From the NCBI RefSeq assembly GCF_002155975.1, contig NZ_MUMI01000024.1, positions 1 to 64,000 of the forward strand: DNA of 64,000 bases. The letters are read 5' to 3'. The notes below the pieces were generated by a model. It had not been told where the DNA came from. It made no database searches and was given only the letters and a program-made list of their open reading frames with translations. The stretch comes from Amycolatopsis kentuckyensis (GTDB lineage: Bacteria; Actinomycetota; Actinomycetes; Mycobacteriales; Pseudonocardiaceae). Shown here piece by piece: positions 23,798 through 31,827 of the stretch. Each line of letters begins with the position of its first letter. The stretch's first letter is position 1. Both the position numbers and the translations under genes were made by a program.

Positions 23798-26359
23798 ATG
23801 GACCTGCGCTACGAAGCATTTTGCTTCGCCGACCCGTTGTTCTACGACGAACAGCAGGAAAACGGCGCGCCGGCCGAGAATCTCACCACGACACTGCCGA
23901 CCACCGGCTGGATGACCACCGACCGCGGCGTGTGGCGCACAGCACACCCTGTGGGTCACGTTCTTCCGGCTCAGGGCTGGCAGATTCACGTCTCCGCAGG
24001 TCTGGACGACGCAAGCCGGGTCCTTGCGCAGGTATGTGAGTGCTGCCTCGAGCACGCGGTCGCCTACAAGCACCTCCGCTCGTTGGTGACGCTGCACGCG
24101 CGGAATTCGAAATACGCATCCGGCGACAGCGGGGTCGAACTGGCCACCATTTACCCGGTCGACCACAACGAACTCGAGCGAGTGCTCACCGCCCTGTCAA
24201 CGCGGCTGGAGGGTGAGCACGGCCCAGGCATTCCGAGTGGATTGCGGTACGGCGATGGCCCTCTCTACGTACGTTACGGCGGATTCGCCGACCAGTGGGT
24301 CGAACACAACGGCAACCGTGTCCCGGCGGTCCGCAAGCCCGACGGCCGACTGGTCCCCGAGAAGCGCGAACCGGCGTTCTCCGTGCCCGACTGGGTCAAG
24401 CTCCCAGCCTGTTTGCGAAGCAGCGCGCCCACGCGTCAAGGAGGTGCCTCGGCCCGCATCCCCTACAGGTTGGTGAGGCCACTGCGCGTATCGAACGGCG
24501 GCGGCAGCTACCTCGCCGACCCCAAGGCGGGCGGCGACCAAGTCCTCCTCAAGGAGGCCCGACCGTACGCGGGTCTCGACGAGGCGAGGACCGACGCCGT
24601 CGAGCGGCTGCGCCGAGAGCACGAAGTGCTCGGCCGGCTCGTCGGCATCCCGGGCGTGCCGCGGGTCGTCGAGCAGTTCACCGTCTCAGAGCGCCACTAC
24701 CTGGCCACGGAGTACCTGCCGGGTACTTCGCTGGCCAGCTGGCTGGCCCGCAACTACCCGCTGACCAGGAGCAGGACAACGACCGCCGACCTCACGGCCT
24801 ACGCGCGGCGCGCGCTGGACATCGTCGCGCGAGTGGAGAAGGTGATCGCGGAAGTCCACGCCCGCGGCATCGCCTTGGGTGATTTGCACCCCCTGAACAT
24901 CTTGATCGACGAGGACCACCACGACCGCATCTTCCTGACGGACTTCGGCACGGCATTCGACGCCAAGTGCGCCGACCGCCCAGCCCCGGGCACGCCCGGC
25001 TTCCGTGCGCCGGCCGACCGCACTGGGTTCGAGGTCGACGAGCACGCGATCGCAGCGTTGCGGCTGTGGCTGTTCTTGCCGTCGTCGCCACTGGCCGAGC
25101 TCGCGCCGGCGAAGCTGCGCCGGATTGCCGACTTCGTAGAGCGCCGGTTCGCGCTGCCCGAGGGATACGCGGACGCCGCGGTCGCGGTGCTGGCCCCGCG
25201 TGACGTCCCCTCTGAGCGGGCATCGGCCCACACCGAGCTCGATCACGACAAACCGGATTGGCCGCTCGTCCGCAAGCAGATCGTCGAGGCGATCCTGGCC
25301 AGCGCCACCCTGTCGCGCCAGGACCGGCTGTTCGCCGGGGACATCGAACAGTTCGCCGTCGGCGGTGCGTGCTTCGGTGTCGGTGCTGCCGGCGTGCTGC
25401 ACGCCCTCGACGTCGCCGGTGCCGGCCGCTTCCCCGAGCACGAACGCTGGCTGATCGACGCGGTCCGTCGTGAGCCGCCGACCCGGCCCGGCTTCTACGA
25501 CGGCAGCTCCGGCATCGCCTACGTGCTGGAGAACTTCGGGTATCACGACCAAGCCGGCAAGCTGATGGCGTCGACTGCGCGGCTCGTCGAGCAGACGAGC
25601 GACCACTCCCTCGAGAGCGGCCTGGCCGGCATCGGGCTGACCATGCTGCACTTCGCGACGGTCCGTCAGGACAACGAGTACGGCCGCCAGGCGCTGACCA
25701 CTGCCGTCCGGCTGGCCGAAGCGCTCGAGACTGCGGCGCCGCCGGGCAACTCGGCTCGTGCCGGCCTGCTGTCGGGTTGGTCCGGGCCGGCGCTGCTGTT
25801 CATCCGGCTCTTCGAGCGCACCGGTGAGCCGGCCTGGCTCTCGTTCGCCGACCAGGCGCTGTGTCGCGACCTCGAAGAATGCATCGAGGTCGACGACGGC
25901 TCGCTGCAGGTCCGAGACGGCGCCGCCCGAACGGTGCCCTGCGTCGGTGTCGGCAGCGCCGGGATCCTTCTGGTCGCCGAGCAGCTGGCGCGGCATCTCC
26001 CGGCCGCAGAGGCCGTTGACAGCCTTCCCGCCTTACGCGAGGCGTGCCTCGGCGAGTTCGTCGCCCACCCGGGCTTGCTCAACGGCCGGTGCGGGCTGGC
26101 GGTCACATTGGCCGCGAGCCCGGACGCAGAGCAGCCGAGCCGTGCGGCGGCGATCGACCGGCACCTGGCGTGGCTGGCTCGGTACGCGGTGCCGTACAAG
26201 GGCGGCCTCGCGTTCCCGGGCAACCGGTTGCTGCGCCTCTCGATGGACGTCAAGACCGGCGGGGCGGGAGTTCTCCTTTCTCTTGCTTCGCTCTTCGATG
26301 GCAAGGAGGTGTTGCCCTTCCTGGGCAGCACCCCCTCTTCTGCGGCCACTGGTCGCTGA
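23798..26359 (+). CDS. Class III lanthionine synthetase LanKC
   Basis: An 853-residue three-domain enzyme. An N-terminal lyase-type region (about 1-220) is followed by a Ser/Thr kinase domain with HARGIALGDLHPLNILID (Asp near 361) and LTDFGTA (Asp near 382). A C-terminal LanC-like domain of seven G-rich repeats follows from about 510 (GVGAAG, GSSGIAYVL, GWSGPALL, GVGSAGILL, GRCGLAV, GGAGVLL). The LanC zinc ligands are not conserved, which defines class III rather than class IV. Such enzymes phosphorylate and eliminate Ser/Thr, then cyclise to lanthionine or labionin. No precursor gene or transporter adjoins. ATG 23798 follows GGAGGGG. Confidence 0.9.
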   Translation: MDLRYEAFCFADPLFYDEQQENGAPAENLTTTLPTTGWMTTDRGVWRTAHPVGHVLPAQGWQIHVSAGLDDASRVLAQVCECCLEHAVAYKHLRSLVTLHARNSKYASGDSGVELATIYPVDHNELERVLTALSTRLEGEHGPGIPSGLRYGDGPLYVRYGGFADQWVEHNGNRVPAVRKPDGRLVPEKREPAFSVPDWVKLPACLRSSAPTRQGGASARIPYRLVRPLRVSNGGGSYLADPKAGGDQVLLKEARPYAGLDEARTDAVERLRREHEVLGRLVGIPGVPRVVEQFTVSERHYLATEYLPGTSLASWLARNYPLTRSRTTTADLTAYARRALDIVARVEKVIAEVHARGIALGDLHPLNILIDEDHHDRIFLTDFGTAFDAKCADRPAPGTPGFRAPADRTGFEVDEHAIAALRLWLFLPSSPLAELAPAKLRRIADFVERRFALPEGYADAAVAVLAPRDVPSERASAHTELDHDKPDWPLVRKQIVEAILASATLSRQDRLFAGDIEQFAVGGACFGVGAAGVLHALDVAGAGRFPEHERWLIDAVRREPPTRPGFYDGSSGIAYVLENFGYHDQAGKLMASTARLVEQTSDHSLESGLAGIGLTMLHFATVRQDNEYGRQALTTAVRLAEALETAAPPGNSARAGLLSGWSGPALLFIRLFERTGEPAWLSFADQALCRDLEECIEVDDGSLQVRDGAARTVPCVGVGSAGILLVAEQLARHLPAAEAVDSLPALREACLGEFVAHPGLLNGRCGLAVTLAASPDAEQPSRAAAIDRHLAWLARYAVPYKGGLAFPGNRLLRLSMDVKTGGAGVLLSLASLFDGKEVLPFLGSTPSSAATGR

Positions 26360-26392
26360 GCCGGCCCGTCATCACCGCCGAGAAAGAGTAGG

Positions 26393-26800
26393 GCAGGCTC
26401 GCCGCCCCCGGCCTGCACTGCGACGGCCGGTGCCGGCGACCTGTCTCCCAGAGTCGGGAGGCGGTTGACTGCGGTAGTGGCGCGGCCCGCCGGCGGGGCG
26501 CCTTCCGGCGACGGGCCGCAACCACTACCAGGCCTCCGCGGTGGGGATTTCAGTCGTCGGCGGGGCGCCTACCGGCGACAACTTCGTGATCTCCACCAGG
26601 CCACAAAAAGCGGTGGCGCGTCCGCTCCCGGGGCGTCTGCCGGAAGCGGACGCGCGACCACCACTGTTGGTCCACTTCTGTGCTCGGGTGCCGCGACCGT
26701 CGCAGGGACGCCTGCCGGCGACGGGTACGGGACCACTCTCGAGCCGTCGGCTCACCACTCTGCCGCCGCAACCGGATCGACGCCTAGGTCGCCATCCGTG
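26393..26800. repeat. Array of hairpins with conserved core and covarying stems
   Basis: At least four clear units and one or two weaker ones repeat at 67-75 bp. Cores lie at 26495, 26562, 26630 and 26705 (consensus GGGGCGCCTNCCGGCGAC) with a weaker copy at 26780. Unit 1 pairs 26473-26489 with 26512-26529. Unit 2 pairs 26531-26535 and 26540-26548 with 26589-26602. Unit 3 pairs 26612-26624 with 26647-26662. Unit 4 pairs 26668-26673 with 26730-26735 and 26697-26703 with 26718-26724. Unit 5 pairs 26773-26781 with 26788-26798. Stem sequences differ but complementarity is kept. No protein frame explains the pattern. Confidence 0.78.
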
Positions 26801-26904
26801 TTACTAGCCGATCCGGTGAGGAAACAGCTCGTCCACTGTGGACCGATCTCATGTGCCTTCAGCTTATCGCCGTCGAGGGGGCGTGGAACCCCTCGCGGCG
26901 AATC

Positions 26905-26943
26905 TGTGGACAACTCGACGATGACCGGGCTGCCTGTGGACAA
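26905..26943 (-). promoter_or_regulatory. Two DnaA-box-like sites
   Basis: TGTGGACAA occurs at 26905-26913 and 26935-26943, which read TTGTCCACA on the other strand, the Streptomyces-type DnaA box. The centres are 30 bp apart (about three helical turns) inside a 700-bp gap without genes. The rest of 26801-27055 has no supported gene. Confidence 0.5.
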
Positions 26944-27055
26944 CTCGGTCCGATCGGGCCGTTCTGTCAGGGCCGTGGTGCATGATCGGAAGCACAGGAA
27001 AACACAGCCCGGAACCGGCACTGTCGAAGAGGAGGTGAGACGACGGCGGTGCACG

Positions 27056-27466
27056 TCATCCGGGCTGCAATGCCTCCAGCGCCTCCCGCAGCTTACCGGA
27101 GACCGGTGTCGGACGGCGGGACTCGCGGTCGACGAAGACGTGCACGAAGTGCCCTTCGGCGACCAGGGACTCGTCGGCTGCGTACATCCCGATCTCGTAG
27201 CGGACGCTGGACTTCCCGAGGTGCGCGACCCGCAACCCGACCCTCAGCGAGCCAGGAAAGGACACCGATGCGTGATACCCGCAGTGCGACTCGACGCACA
27301 GCCCGATCACCGCCCCGGCTTCGATGTCGAGGCCGCCCTGCTCGATGAGCCACGTGTTGATCACGGTGTCCATCAGGGAGTAGTGGACCACGTTGTTGAC
27401 GTGCCCGTAGACGTCGTTGTCCTTCCAGCGCAACGGGATCGTCTGCCAGTGTGGGTACTCGCTCAC
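27056..27466 (-). CDS. Acyl-CoA thioesterase, hotdog fold (4HBT)
   Basis: A 136-residue protein of the YbgC/FcbC type. The signature RWKDNDVYGHVNNVVHYSLM near residues 13-32 carries the catalytic Asp-x-x-x-H-x-N pattern. It would hydrolyse an acyl-CoA thioester in the cytoplasm. The GTG start overlaps the stop of the upstream dehydrogenase (GTGA), so the two are co-translated and may act on the same metabolite. Confidence 0.86.
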   Translation of the reverse strand: MSEYPHWQTIPLRWKDNDVYGHVNNVVHYSLMDTVINTWLIEQGGLDIEAGAVIGLCVESHCGYHASVSFPGSLRVGLRVAHLGKSSVRYEIGMYAADESLVAEGHFVHVFVDRESRRPTPVSGKLREALEALQPG

Positions 27467-28794
27467 CACAGCGACACCGACTCGCGCAGGATGTCCGACA
27501 GGTCGTCCGCGGATGCCTCGCGGGGCGCGGTGGCCAGCAGGCGCTGCTGCTTGAGCGTTCCCTCGACGAGGGAGTCCACATCGGACTCCGTGTAGCCGAC
27601 GGCACCGATGCCGTCCGGGATGCCGATCTGGCGCATCAGGTCGATCAGCACCGCGGGCAGGTGGTCGGCGAAGTCGCCGGGCCACTCGAAGTCGGGCGCC
27701 AGGAGGCGTGCGACTCGCAGGTGGCGGTCCGGCGCCGCGTCGAAGGTGAAGCGGAATGCGGCGGGTGCGGTCAGTGAGACGGCCATGCCGTGCGGAACCA
27801 TGGGTTCTTCGCCCGGGTAACCGTCCGGGTGGAAATCCCTGACCTGGCCGGCGATCGGATAGGCGTTGGCGTGCGGAATGTGCACGCCGGCGTTGCCGAA
27901 GCCGAGGCCGGCGAACGTCGCGGCCAGGGCCATGGCCTCGCGGGCCTTGAGGTCGGAACCGTCGCGCACGGCAGCCGGGAGCGCCCACGACAGCAGCCGC
28001 AGGGACTGCTCGGCGAACATGTCGGCCAGGGGGTTCGAGCCGCAGTACGGCACGCGCTGCTCCGGGCGCTTGCGCTCGAACTCGGTGTACGGCTTGGCGG
28101 TGTAGCTCTCTGCGGCGTGGCAGAGGATGTCCATGCCGCTGGCGGCCGTCACTCCGGGCGGCTGGCTGACCGTGAGCCGCGGGTCGACGACGGCCAGGGT
28201 CGGGCGCAGCCGCAGGTGGCTGATTCCGCTCTTGACACGCAGCGACAGCACGTCCAGGACGCAGACCGTGGTGCTCTCCGACCCCGTACCGGTGGTGGTG
28301 GGGACCGCGACCAGCGGCTTGAGCGGCTGGGCCGGTGCGCGGCCGCCGCCGACGGGGGCGTTGACGTAGTCCATCAGGTCGCCGTCGTTGCTCGTCAGGA
28401 GGTTCGCGGCCTTGGCGGTGTCGATGGCGGACCCGCCGCCGACGGCGACGAAGGCGTCGTACGGACCCGTCCCCCGGGCGAAGTCAACCGCCTTCTGCAT
28501 GCTGACATCGGTGGGTTCGACGTGTACGCCGTCGAAGATCTCGGTCTCGATGCCGTAGCCCGCGATGCCGTCGGCTATGCGGCGGGGCCAGCCGGTCGCG
28601 GCCACCTGAGGATCCGTCACCACGAGCACGCGGTGCGCGCCGTACTGGGTGAGGTCGTAGCCGATCTCGTCGCTGGCGCCGGTGCCGTACTTCAACGCCG
28701 GTGCGCCATAAGTAAAAACAGTTTCATGTTCGGTCGCGGCCAAGTCGGTGGTCCTCGCTCCCTTGATCGGCTGGCAGTCGGTCAAAGCGGACAT
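27463..28794 (-). CDS. Iron-containing alcohol dehydrogenase, hydroxyacid-oxoacid transhydrogenase type
   Basis: A 443-residue group III dehydrogenase. The NAD-binding motif is GGGSAIDTAKAANLL near residue 107, and PTTTGTGSESTT follows. Metal ligands are expected in DILCHAAES, GNAGVHIPHANAY and MVPHGMAVS. The N-terminus ETVFTYGAPALKYG and overall length match the ADHFE1/HOT subgroup, which couples oxidation of a 4-hydroxyacid to reduction of 2-oxoglutarate. It is divergent from the TPP enzyme and overlaps the thioesterase gene. Confidence 0.82.
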   Translation of the reverse strand: MSALTDCQPIKGARTTDLAATEHETVFTYGAPALKYGTGASDEIGYDLTQYGAHRVLVVTDPQVAATGWPRRIADGIAGYGIETEIFDGVHVEPTDVSMQKAVDFARGTGPYDAFVAVGGGSAIDTAKAANLLTSNDGDLMDYVNAPVGGGRAPAQPLKPLVAVPTTTGTGSESTTVCVLDVLSLRVKSGISHLRLRPTLAVVDPRLTVSQPPGVTAASGMDILCHAAESYTAKPYTEFERKRPEQRVPYCGSNPLADMFAEQSLRLLSWALPAAVRDGSDLKAREAMALAATFAGLGFGNAGVHIPHANAYPIAGQVRDFHPDGYPGEEPMVPHGMAVSLTAPAAFRFTFDAAPDRHLRVARLLAPDFEWPGDFADHLPAVLIDLMRQIGIPDGIGAVGYTESDVDSLVEGTLKQQRLLATAPREASADDLSDILRESVSLW

Positions 28795-28905
28795 TCGGCC
28801 TATCCTTGTCCGGTTTCGGTGAAGATCACTTGACTGCACTGAACGGTGCCCGCCTAAGCTCTCCTCATTAGATACCAACTGGGAGCGACCGTCGCCCAGA
28901 CGGCC

Positions 28906-30537
28906 GTGCGGATCCTGACCGAGGCGCGTGTCCGCCGCGTGTACGCGGTGGTCGGTGAGTCCTTCCTGGAACTGCTCGACGCCCTGCAGCGGGAGCGGGA
29001 GATCACGCTGGTCTCGGCGCGCCACGACGCGGGTGCGGCGTTCATGGCGGAGGCCGAGGGGAAGCTCACCGAACGTCCCGCCGTGCTGCTCGCCAGCCGG
29101 GGGCCGAGTGCGGCGAGCCTGGCCATCGGCGTCCAAACGGCGTACCAGGACGAGACGCCGATGGTCGTGCTGCTGGAGACGCCGGCGATCGAGCCGGTGT
29201 GGTCGTCGTCGGGGGAGCTGCCGACCTCGGACCTCACGGCCATGTTCGAGTCGATCGCCAAGTCGACAGTGCGGGTGACCGACCCGGACGGGCTGCCGGG
29301 GCTGCTGGCGCACGCGCTGACGACGTCGCAGGAAGGACGGCCGGGGCCGGTCGTGCTCGGCGTGCCCTGCGACATCTGGGGGATGCCCTACGACGCAGCG
29401 AAGCCGATGGCGCGGGTGCGGCCGCCGGCGTCCGGGACGCTGGGCCGTTCGGCTGACGCCGTCGCTCAGCTGGTCGACGAGGCGAAATACCCCGTCGTCA
29501 TCGTCGGCGGGCGGGCTCGGTCGGCGCGGGACGAGCTGATCGCCGTCGCCGATGAGCTCGCGCTGCCCGTCTACAACGCCTTCCGGCGGCAGGACGCCTT
29601 CCCGGAAAACCACGCCCGGTACGCCGGTCACCTGGGGCTCGGCATCCCGGCGCGGCAGCTGGACGCGCTCGAGCGCGCGGACCTCGTGCTCGCGCTCGGC
29701 ACCCAGCTCGACGAGGTGACCACGCAGGCCTACCGCTACCCGACCGCGCAGCAGACGCTCGTCATGGTCGGCACCGGCATCGACGTCAGCCCGAAGCGGC
29801 GGGGGCTCACCTTCCGCGTCGACTCCGAGGTCGAGCCGTTCCTGCGGGAGCTGCGAGAGGTGGCGTCGCCGAGGACGCGGCGGGCTTCGGCGGCGAACGC
29901 GGCCGTCCACACCTTCATGACCCCGCCCGACACCAGCGGGAACACGCGGGTGCACCCCGTCGACGTCGTCCGCGCGCTGCGGAAGCTCGCGCCCGAGGAC
30001 ACCATCGTGACCAGCGACGCCGGCAACTTCGCGCAGTTCATGCACCGCTACTGGTGCTTCACGGCGCCGCGCAGCCAGCTCGGCCCGAGCAACGCCGCCA
30101 TGGGCTACGCCGTGCCGGCCGCCGTTGCGGCGAAGCTCGCGGAGCCGCGGCGGACCGTCGTGGCCATGGTCGGGGACGCCGGGACGCTCATGACCGGCCA
30201 GGAGATCGAAACGGCCGTCCGGTACCGGGCGCCGGTCATGGTGGTCGTCTTCCAGAACGGCGTCCACGGCGCGCTCGCCATGCACCAGGCGCGCACCTAC
30301 GGCCGGCTCACCGGGGTCTCCATCCCGTTGACCGACTTCGCTTCGTGGGCGCGTGGGCTGGGCGCGGCCGGGTACACCGTGGACGATCGTGAAGAGCTCG
30401 AGCCGATCATCGCCAGCGCTCTGGTGCGGCAGCGGCCGTGCGTCATCGACGTGCGGACGGACCCCGATGTCGTGACCCCGGACGTGCGGCTCTCGGCCCT
30501 GCTCGGGCAGGCGCGCCCGCAACCTCCCGCCCAGTAA
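28906..30537 (+). CDS. Thiamine-diphosphate-dependent enzyme, acetolactate-synthase-like
   Basis: A protein of at least 543 residues with the three TPP-enzyme domains: Pyr domain (VVGESFLELLDAL and ASRGPSAAS), central domain (PVVIVGGRARSARDEL), and PP domain with VGDAGTLMTGQEIETAV and the closing Asn in VFQNG. The residue aligned with the catalytic Glu is Asp (SARHDAGAAF instead of RHEQGA). GTG 28906 leaves the first strand short; the frame is open upstream to 28867 (RYQLGATVAQTA), so a non-ATG start nearby is likely. The neighbouring dehydrogenase and thioesterase suggest 2-oxo or hydroxyacid metabolism. Confidence 0.8.
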   Translation: MRILTEARVRRVYAVVGESFLELLDALQREREITLVSARHDAGAAFMAEAEGKLTERPAVLLASRGPSAASLAIGVQTAYQDETPMVVLLETPAIEPVWSSSGELPTSDLTAMFESIAKSTVRVTDPDGLPGLLAHALTTSQEGRPGPVVLGVPCDIWGMPYDAAKPMARVRPPASGTLGRSADAVAQLVDEAKYPVVIVGGRARSARDELIAVADELALPVYNAFRRQDAFPENHARYAGHLGLGIPARQLDALERADLVLALGTQLDEVTTQAYRYPTAQQTLVMVGTGIDVSPKRRGLTFRVDSEVEPFLRELREVASPRTRRASAANAAVHTFMTPPDTSGNTRVHPVDVVRALRKLAPEDTIVTSDAGNFAQFMHRYWCFTAPRSQLGPSNAAMGYAVPAAVAAKLAEPRRTVVAMVGDAGTLMTGQEIETAVRYRAPVMVVVFQNGVHGALAMHQARTYGRLTGVSIPLTDFASWARGLGAAGYTVDDREELEPIIASALVRQRPCVIDVRTDPDVVTPDVRLSALLGQARPQPPAQ

Positions 30538-30750
30538 CGGTTTTGCTCTGTTTCGTTCCGGAAAAGCTGGGAATGTCGTGTGGTAGCAGGGCCTTGGCTC
30601 GGGTAACCTGACGGTGTTCCGGTGGTGGTTCGCCGCTGAACCTTCCCGGCCGGGTCCCGGCGGGAGACAACCGGTTTCTGTCGGTGCCGCATGGCACCAT
30701 CACGGTCATGACCCGCGCCGAAGCGGGCAGGGAACGAGGGGAGTTTCGAC

Positions 30751-30921
30751 GTGACCGATCACCAGCACGCATCCGAACAGCGGAAGTCCTCCGGCGTCGT
30801 ACCGGTGCTCTTCAGTGCCAGCTCAGAGGCCCACGATGACGCTGTGGTCGCCGCCGATCGGGACGCCACCTGGCGCTCGCCGTTCGCCACCGAGGGGCTG
30901 CGTCCGGCGAGTGGCGAATAG
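30751..30921 (+). CDS. Small hypothetical protein
   Basis: A 56-residue ORF with GTG behind the ribosome-binding site GAGGGGAG. It is polar, with no membrane segment or motif (MTDHQHASEQRKSSGVV at the start, ATEGLRPASGE at the end). It sits alone between the TPP enzyme and the cold-shock leader; 30538-30750 contains no other supported gene. Codon positions look coding, but only the ribosome-binding site supports it strongly. Confidence 0.45.
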   Translation: MTDHQHASEQRKSSGVVPVLFSASSEAHDDAVVAADRDATWRSPFATEGLRPASGE

Positions 30922-31127
30922 CTCACCCCTCCCGGGTGAAGATGGCTTGTCCGCCCTGGTCAAGGTGTGCTTTACTGCTTATGGTCTCGATTTTTGTGTT
31001 CGTGATGAGTCACGCTCGCAGATTTCAGCGGGCGTAGTGTCTCCTCGCCGAGGAAGCAAACCGTCCGGGTGCTGACCCGGGTCGCCGAAGTGGCTTCCTG
31101 TTTTGGTGTTACATATGGAGATTTTTG
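30922..31127 (+). promoter_or_regulatory. Cold-shock gene leader 1
   Basis: A long non-coding leader. Its segment 30990-31026 (TTTTTGTGTTCGTGATG, then TCACGCTCGC) is matched in order at 47038-47072 before the second csp gene. A hairpin (CCGTCCGGGTGC/GACCCGGG) and GAAGTGGCTTCC follow. Long structured leaders are typical of cold-shock genes and control stability and translation. Confidence 0.55.
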
Positions 31128-31331
31128 ATGACTCAGGGCACTGTGAAGTGGTTCAACTCCGAGAAGGGGTTCGGCTTCATCACCCCCGACAACGGTGGCG
31201 GCGACGTCTTCGTTCACTACAGCGAGATCCAGGGTAACGGCTTCCGTACCCTCGAGGAGAACGCTCGCGTCGAGTTCGAGATCGGCCAGGGCCAGAAGGG
31301 CCCGCAGGCCACGTCGGTCACCGTGATCTGA
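31128..31331 (+). CDS. Cold-shock protein
   Basis: A 67-residue CspA-type single OB-fold. RNP-1 is KGFGFI at residues 15-20 and RNP-2 is DVFVHY near 27-32. It binds single-stranded RNA/DNA and acts as an RNA chaperone. The ATG at 31128 follows GGAG. A close paralogue lies at 47190-47393. Transcription ends at the strong hairpin at 31345-31380. Confidence 0.96.
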   Translation: MTQGTVKWFNSEKGFGFITPDNGGGDVFVHYSEIQGNGFRTLEENARVEFEIGQGQKGPQATSVTVI

Positions 31332-31344
31332 CTTTGATCTTGGG

Positions 31345-31380
31345 AAAGGGCCGTCACCCGTTCAGGGTGGCGGCCCTTTT
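31345..31380 (+). terminator. Terminator of csp gene 1
   Basis: A 15-bp stem (AAAGGGCCGTCACCC with its complement, one mismatch) with a GTTCA loop and a TTTT tail. Confidence 0.88.
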
Positions 31381-31395
31381 CGTACGCTGCGCACC

Positions 31396-31620
31396 ATGAT
31401 CGAGCACGGTTACACCGTTTCCGGGATGAGCTGCGGACACTGCGCCCAGTCGGTGACCGAAGAAATCACCGCACTGCCCGGAGTGGTCGAAGTGGACGTC
31501 GACGTCGCGGCCGGCCGGGTCCTCGTACGAGCCCACACCGCGCTGGCCGAGGAGGACGTCCGGGCCGCGGTCCAAGAGGCGGGCTTCACCTACGAGGGCG
31601 TCGCCGACCTGGTGCCGTAG
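31396..31620 (+). CDS. Heavy-metal-associated (HMA) domain protein, copper chaperone-like
   Basis: A 74-residue single HMA domain with GMSCGHC at residues 10-16, the M-x-C-x-x-C metal site, then the beta-alpha-beta-beta-alpha-beta pattern ending EAGFTYEG. It would carry Cu(I) to a P-type ATPase; none is encoded nearby. It starts just after the csp terminator. Confidence 0.9.
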   Translation: MIEHGYTVSGMSCGHCAQSVTEEITALPGVVEVDVDVAAGRVLVRAHTALAEEDVRAAVQEAGFTYEGVADLVP

Positions 31621-31827
31621 CCCTTCACTGGAACCTCGATCCGGTTGGTTCTTCTCCGCCACTCCAGGTTGGACAGTCCACTGGAGACCACTGGGTGAGA
31701 CGCGCAGTGTGATCTGCGTCGCGCGGGGGCGCGGACACTGCGGCACCACCACTGCAACGCCCTGCAACCCTTCCGCTCCGCCCGATCACGGAGTCTCCTG
31801 TTCTTCGGTGAAAGAACGGGAGGTCAG

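Noticed and set aside
26393-26800. CRISPR array
   Set aside because: Repeats are not exact, the variable parts are self-complementary arms rather than independent spacers, and no cas gene is present.
26465-27595. Long forward frame over the hairpin array and thioesterase
   Set aside because: No domain and biased composition; the array is explained by paired arms, and the thioesterase is on the other strand.
27463-30522. A 1019-residue reverse-strand frame joining the dehydrogenase to the region under the TPP enzyme
   Set aside because: Only the part from MSALTDC (28794) has homology and a proper start; the upstream part is the antisense of the TPP enzyme.
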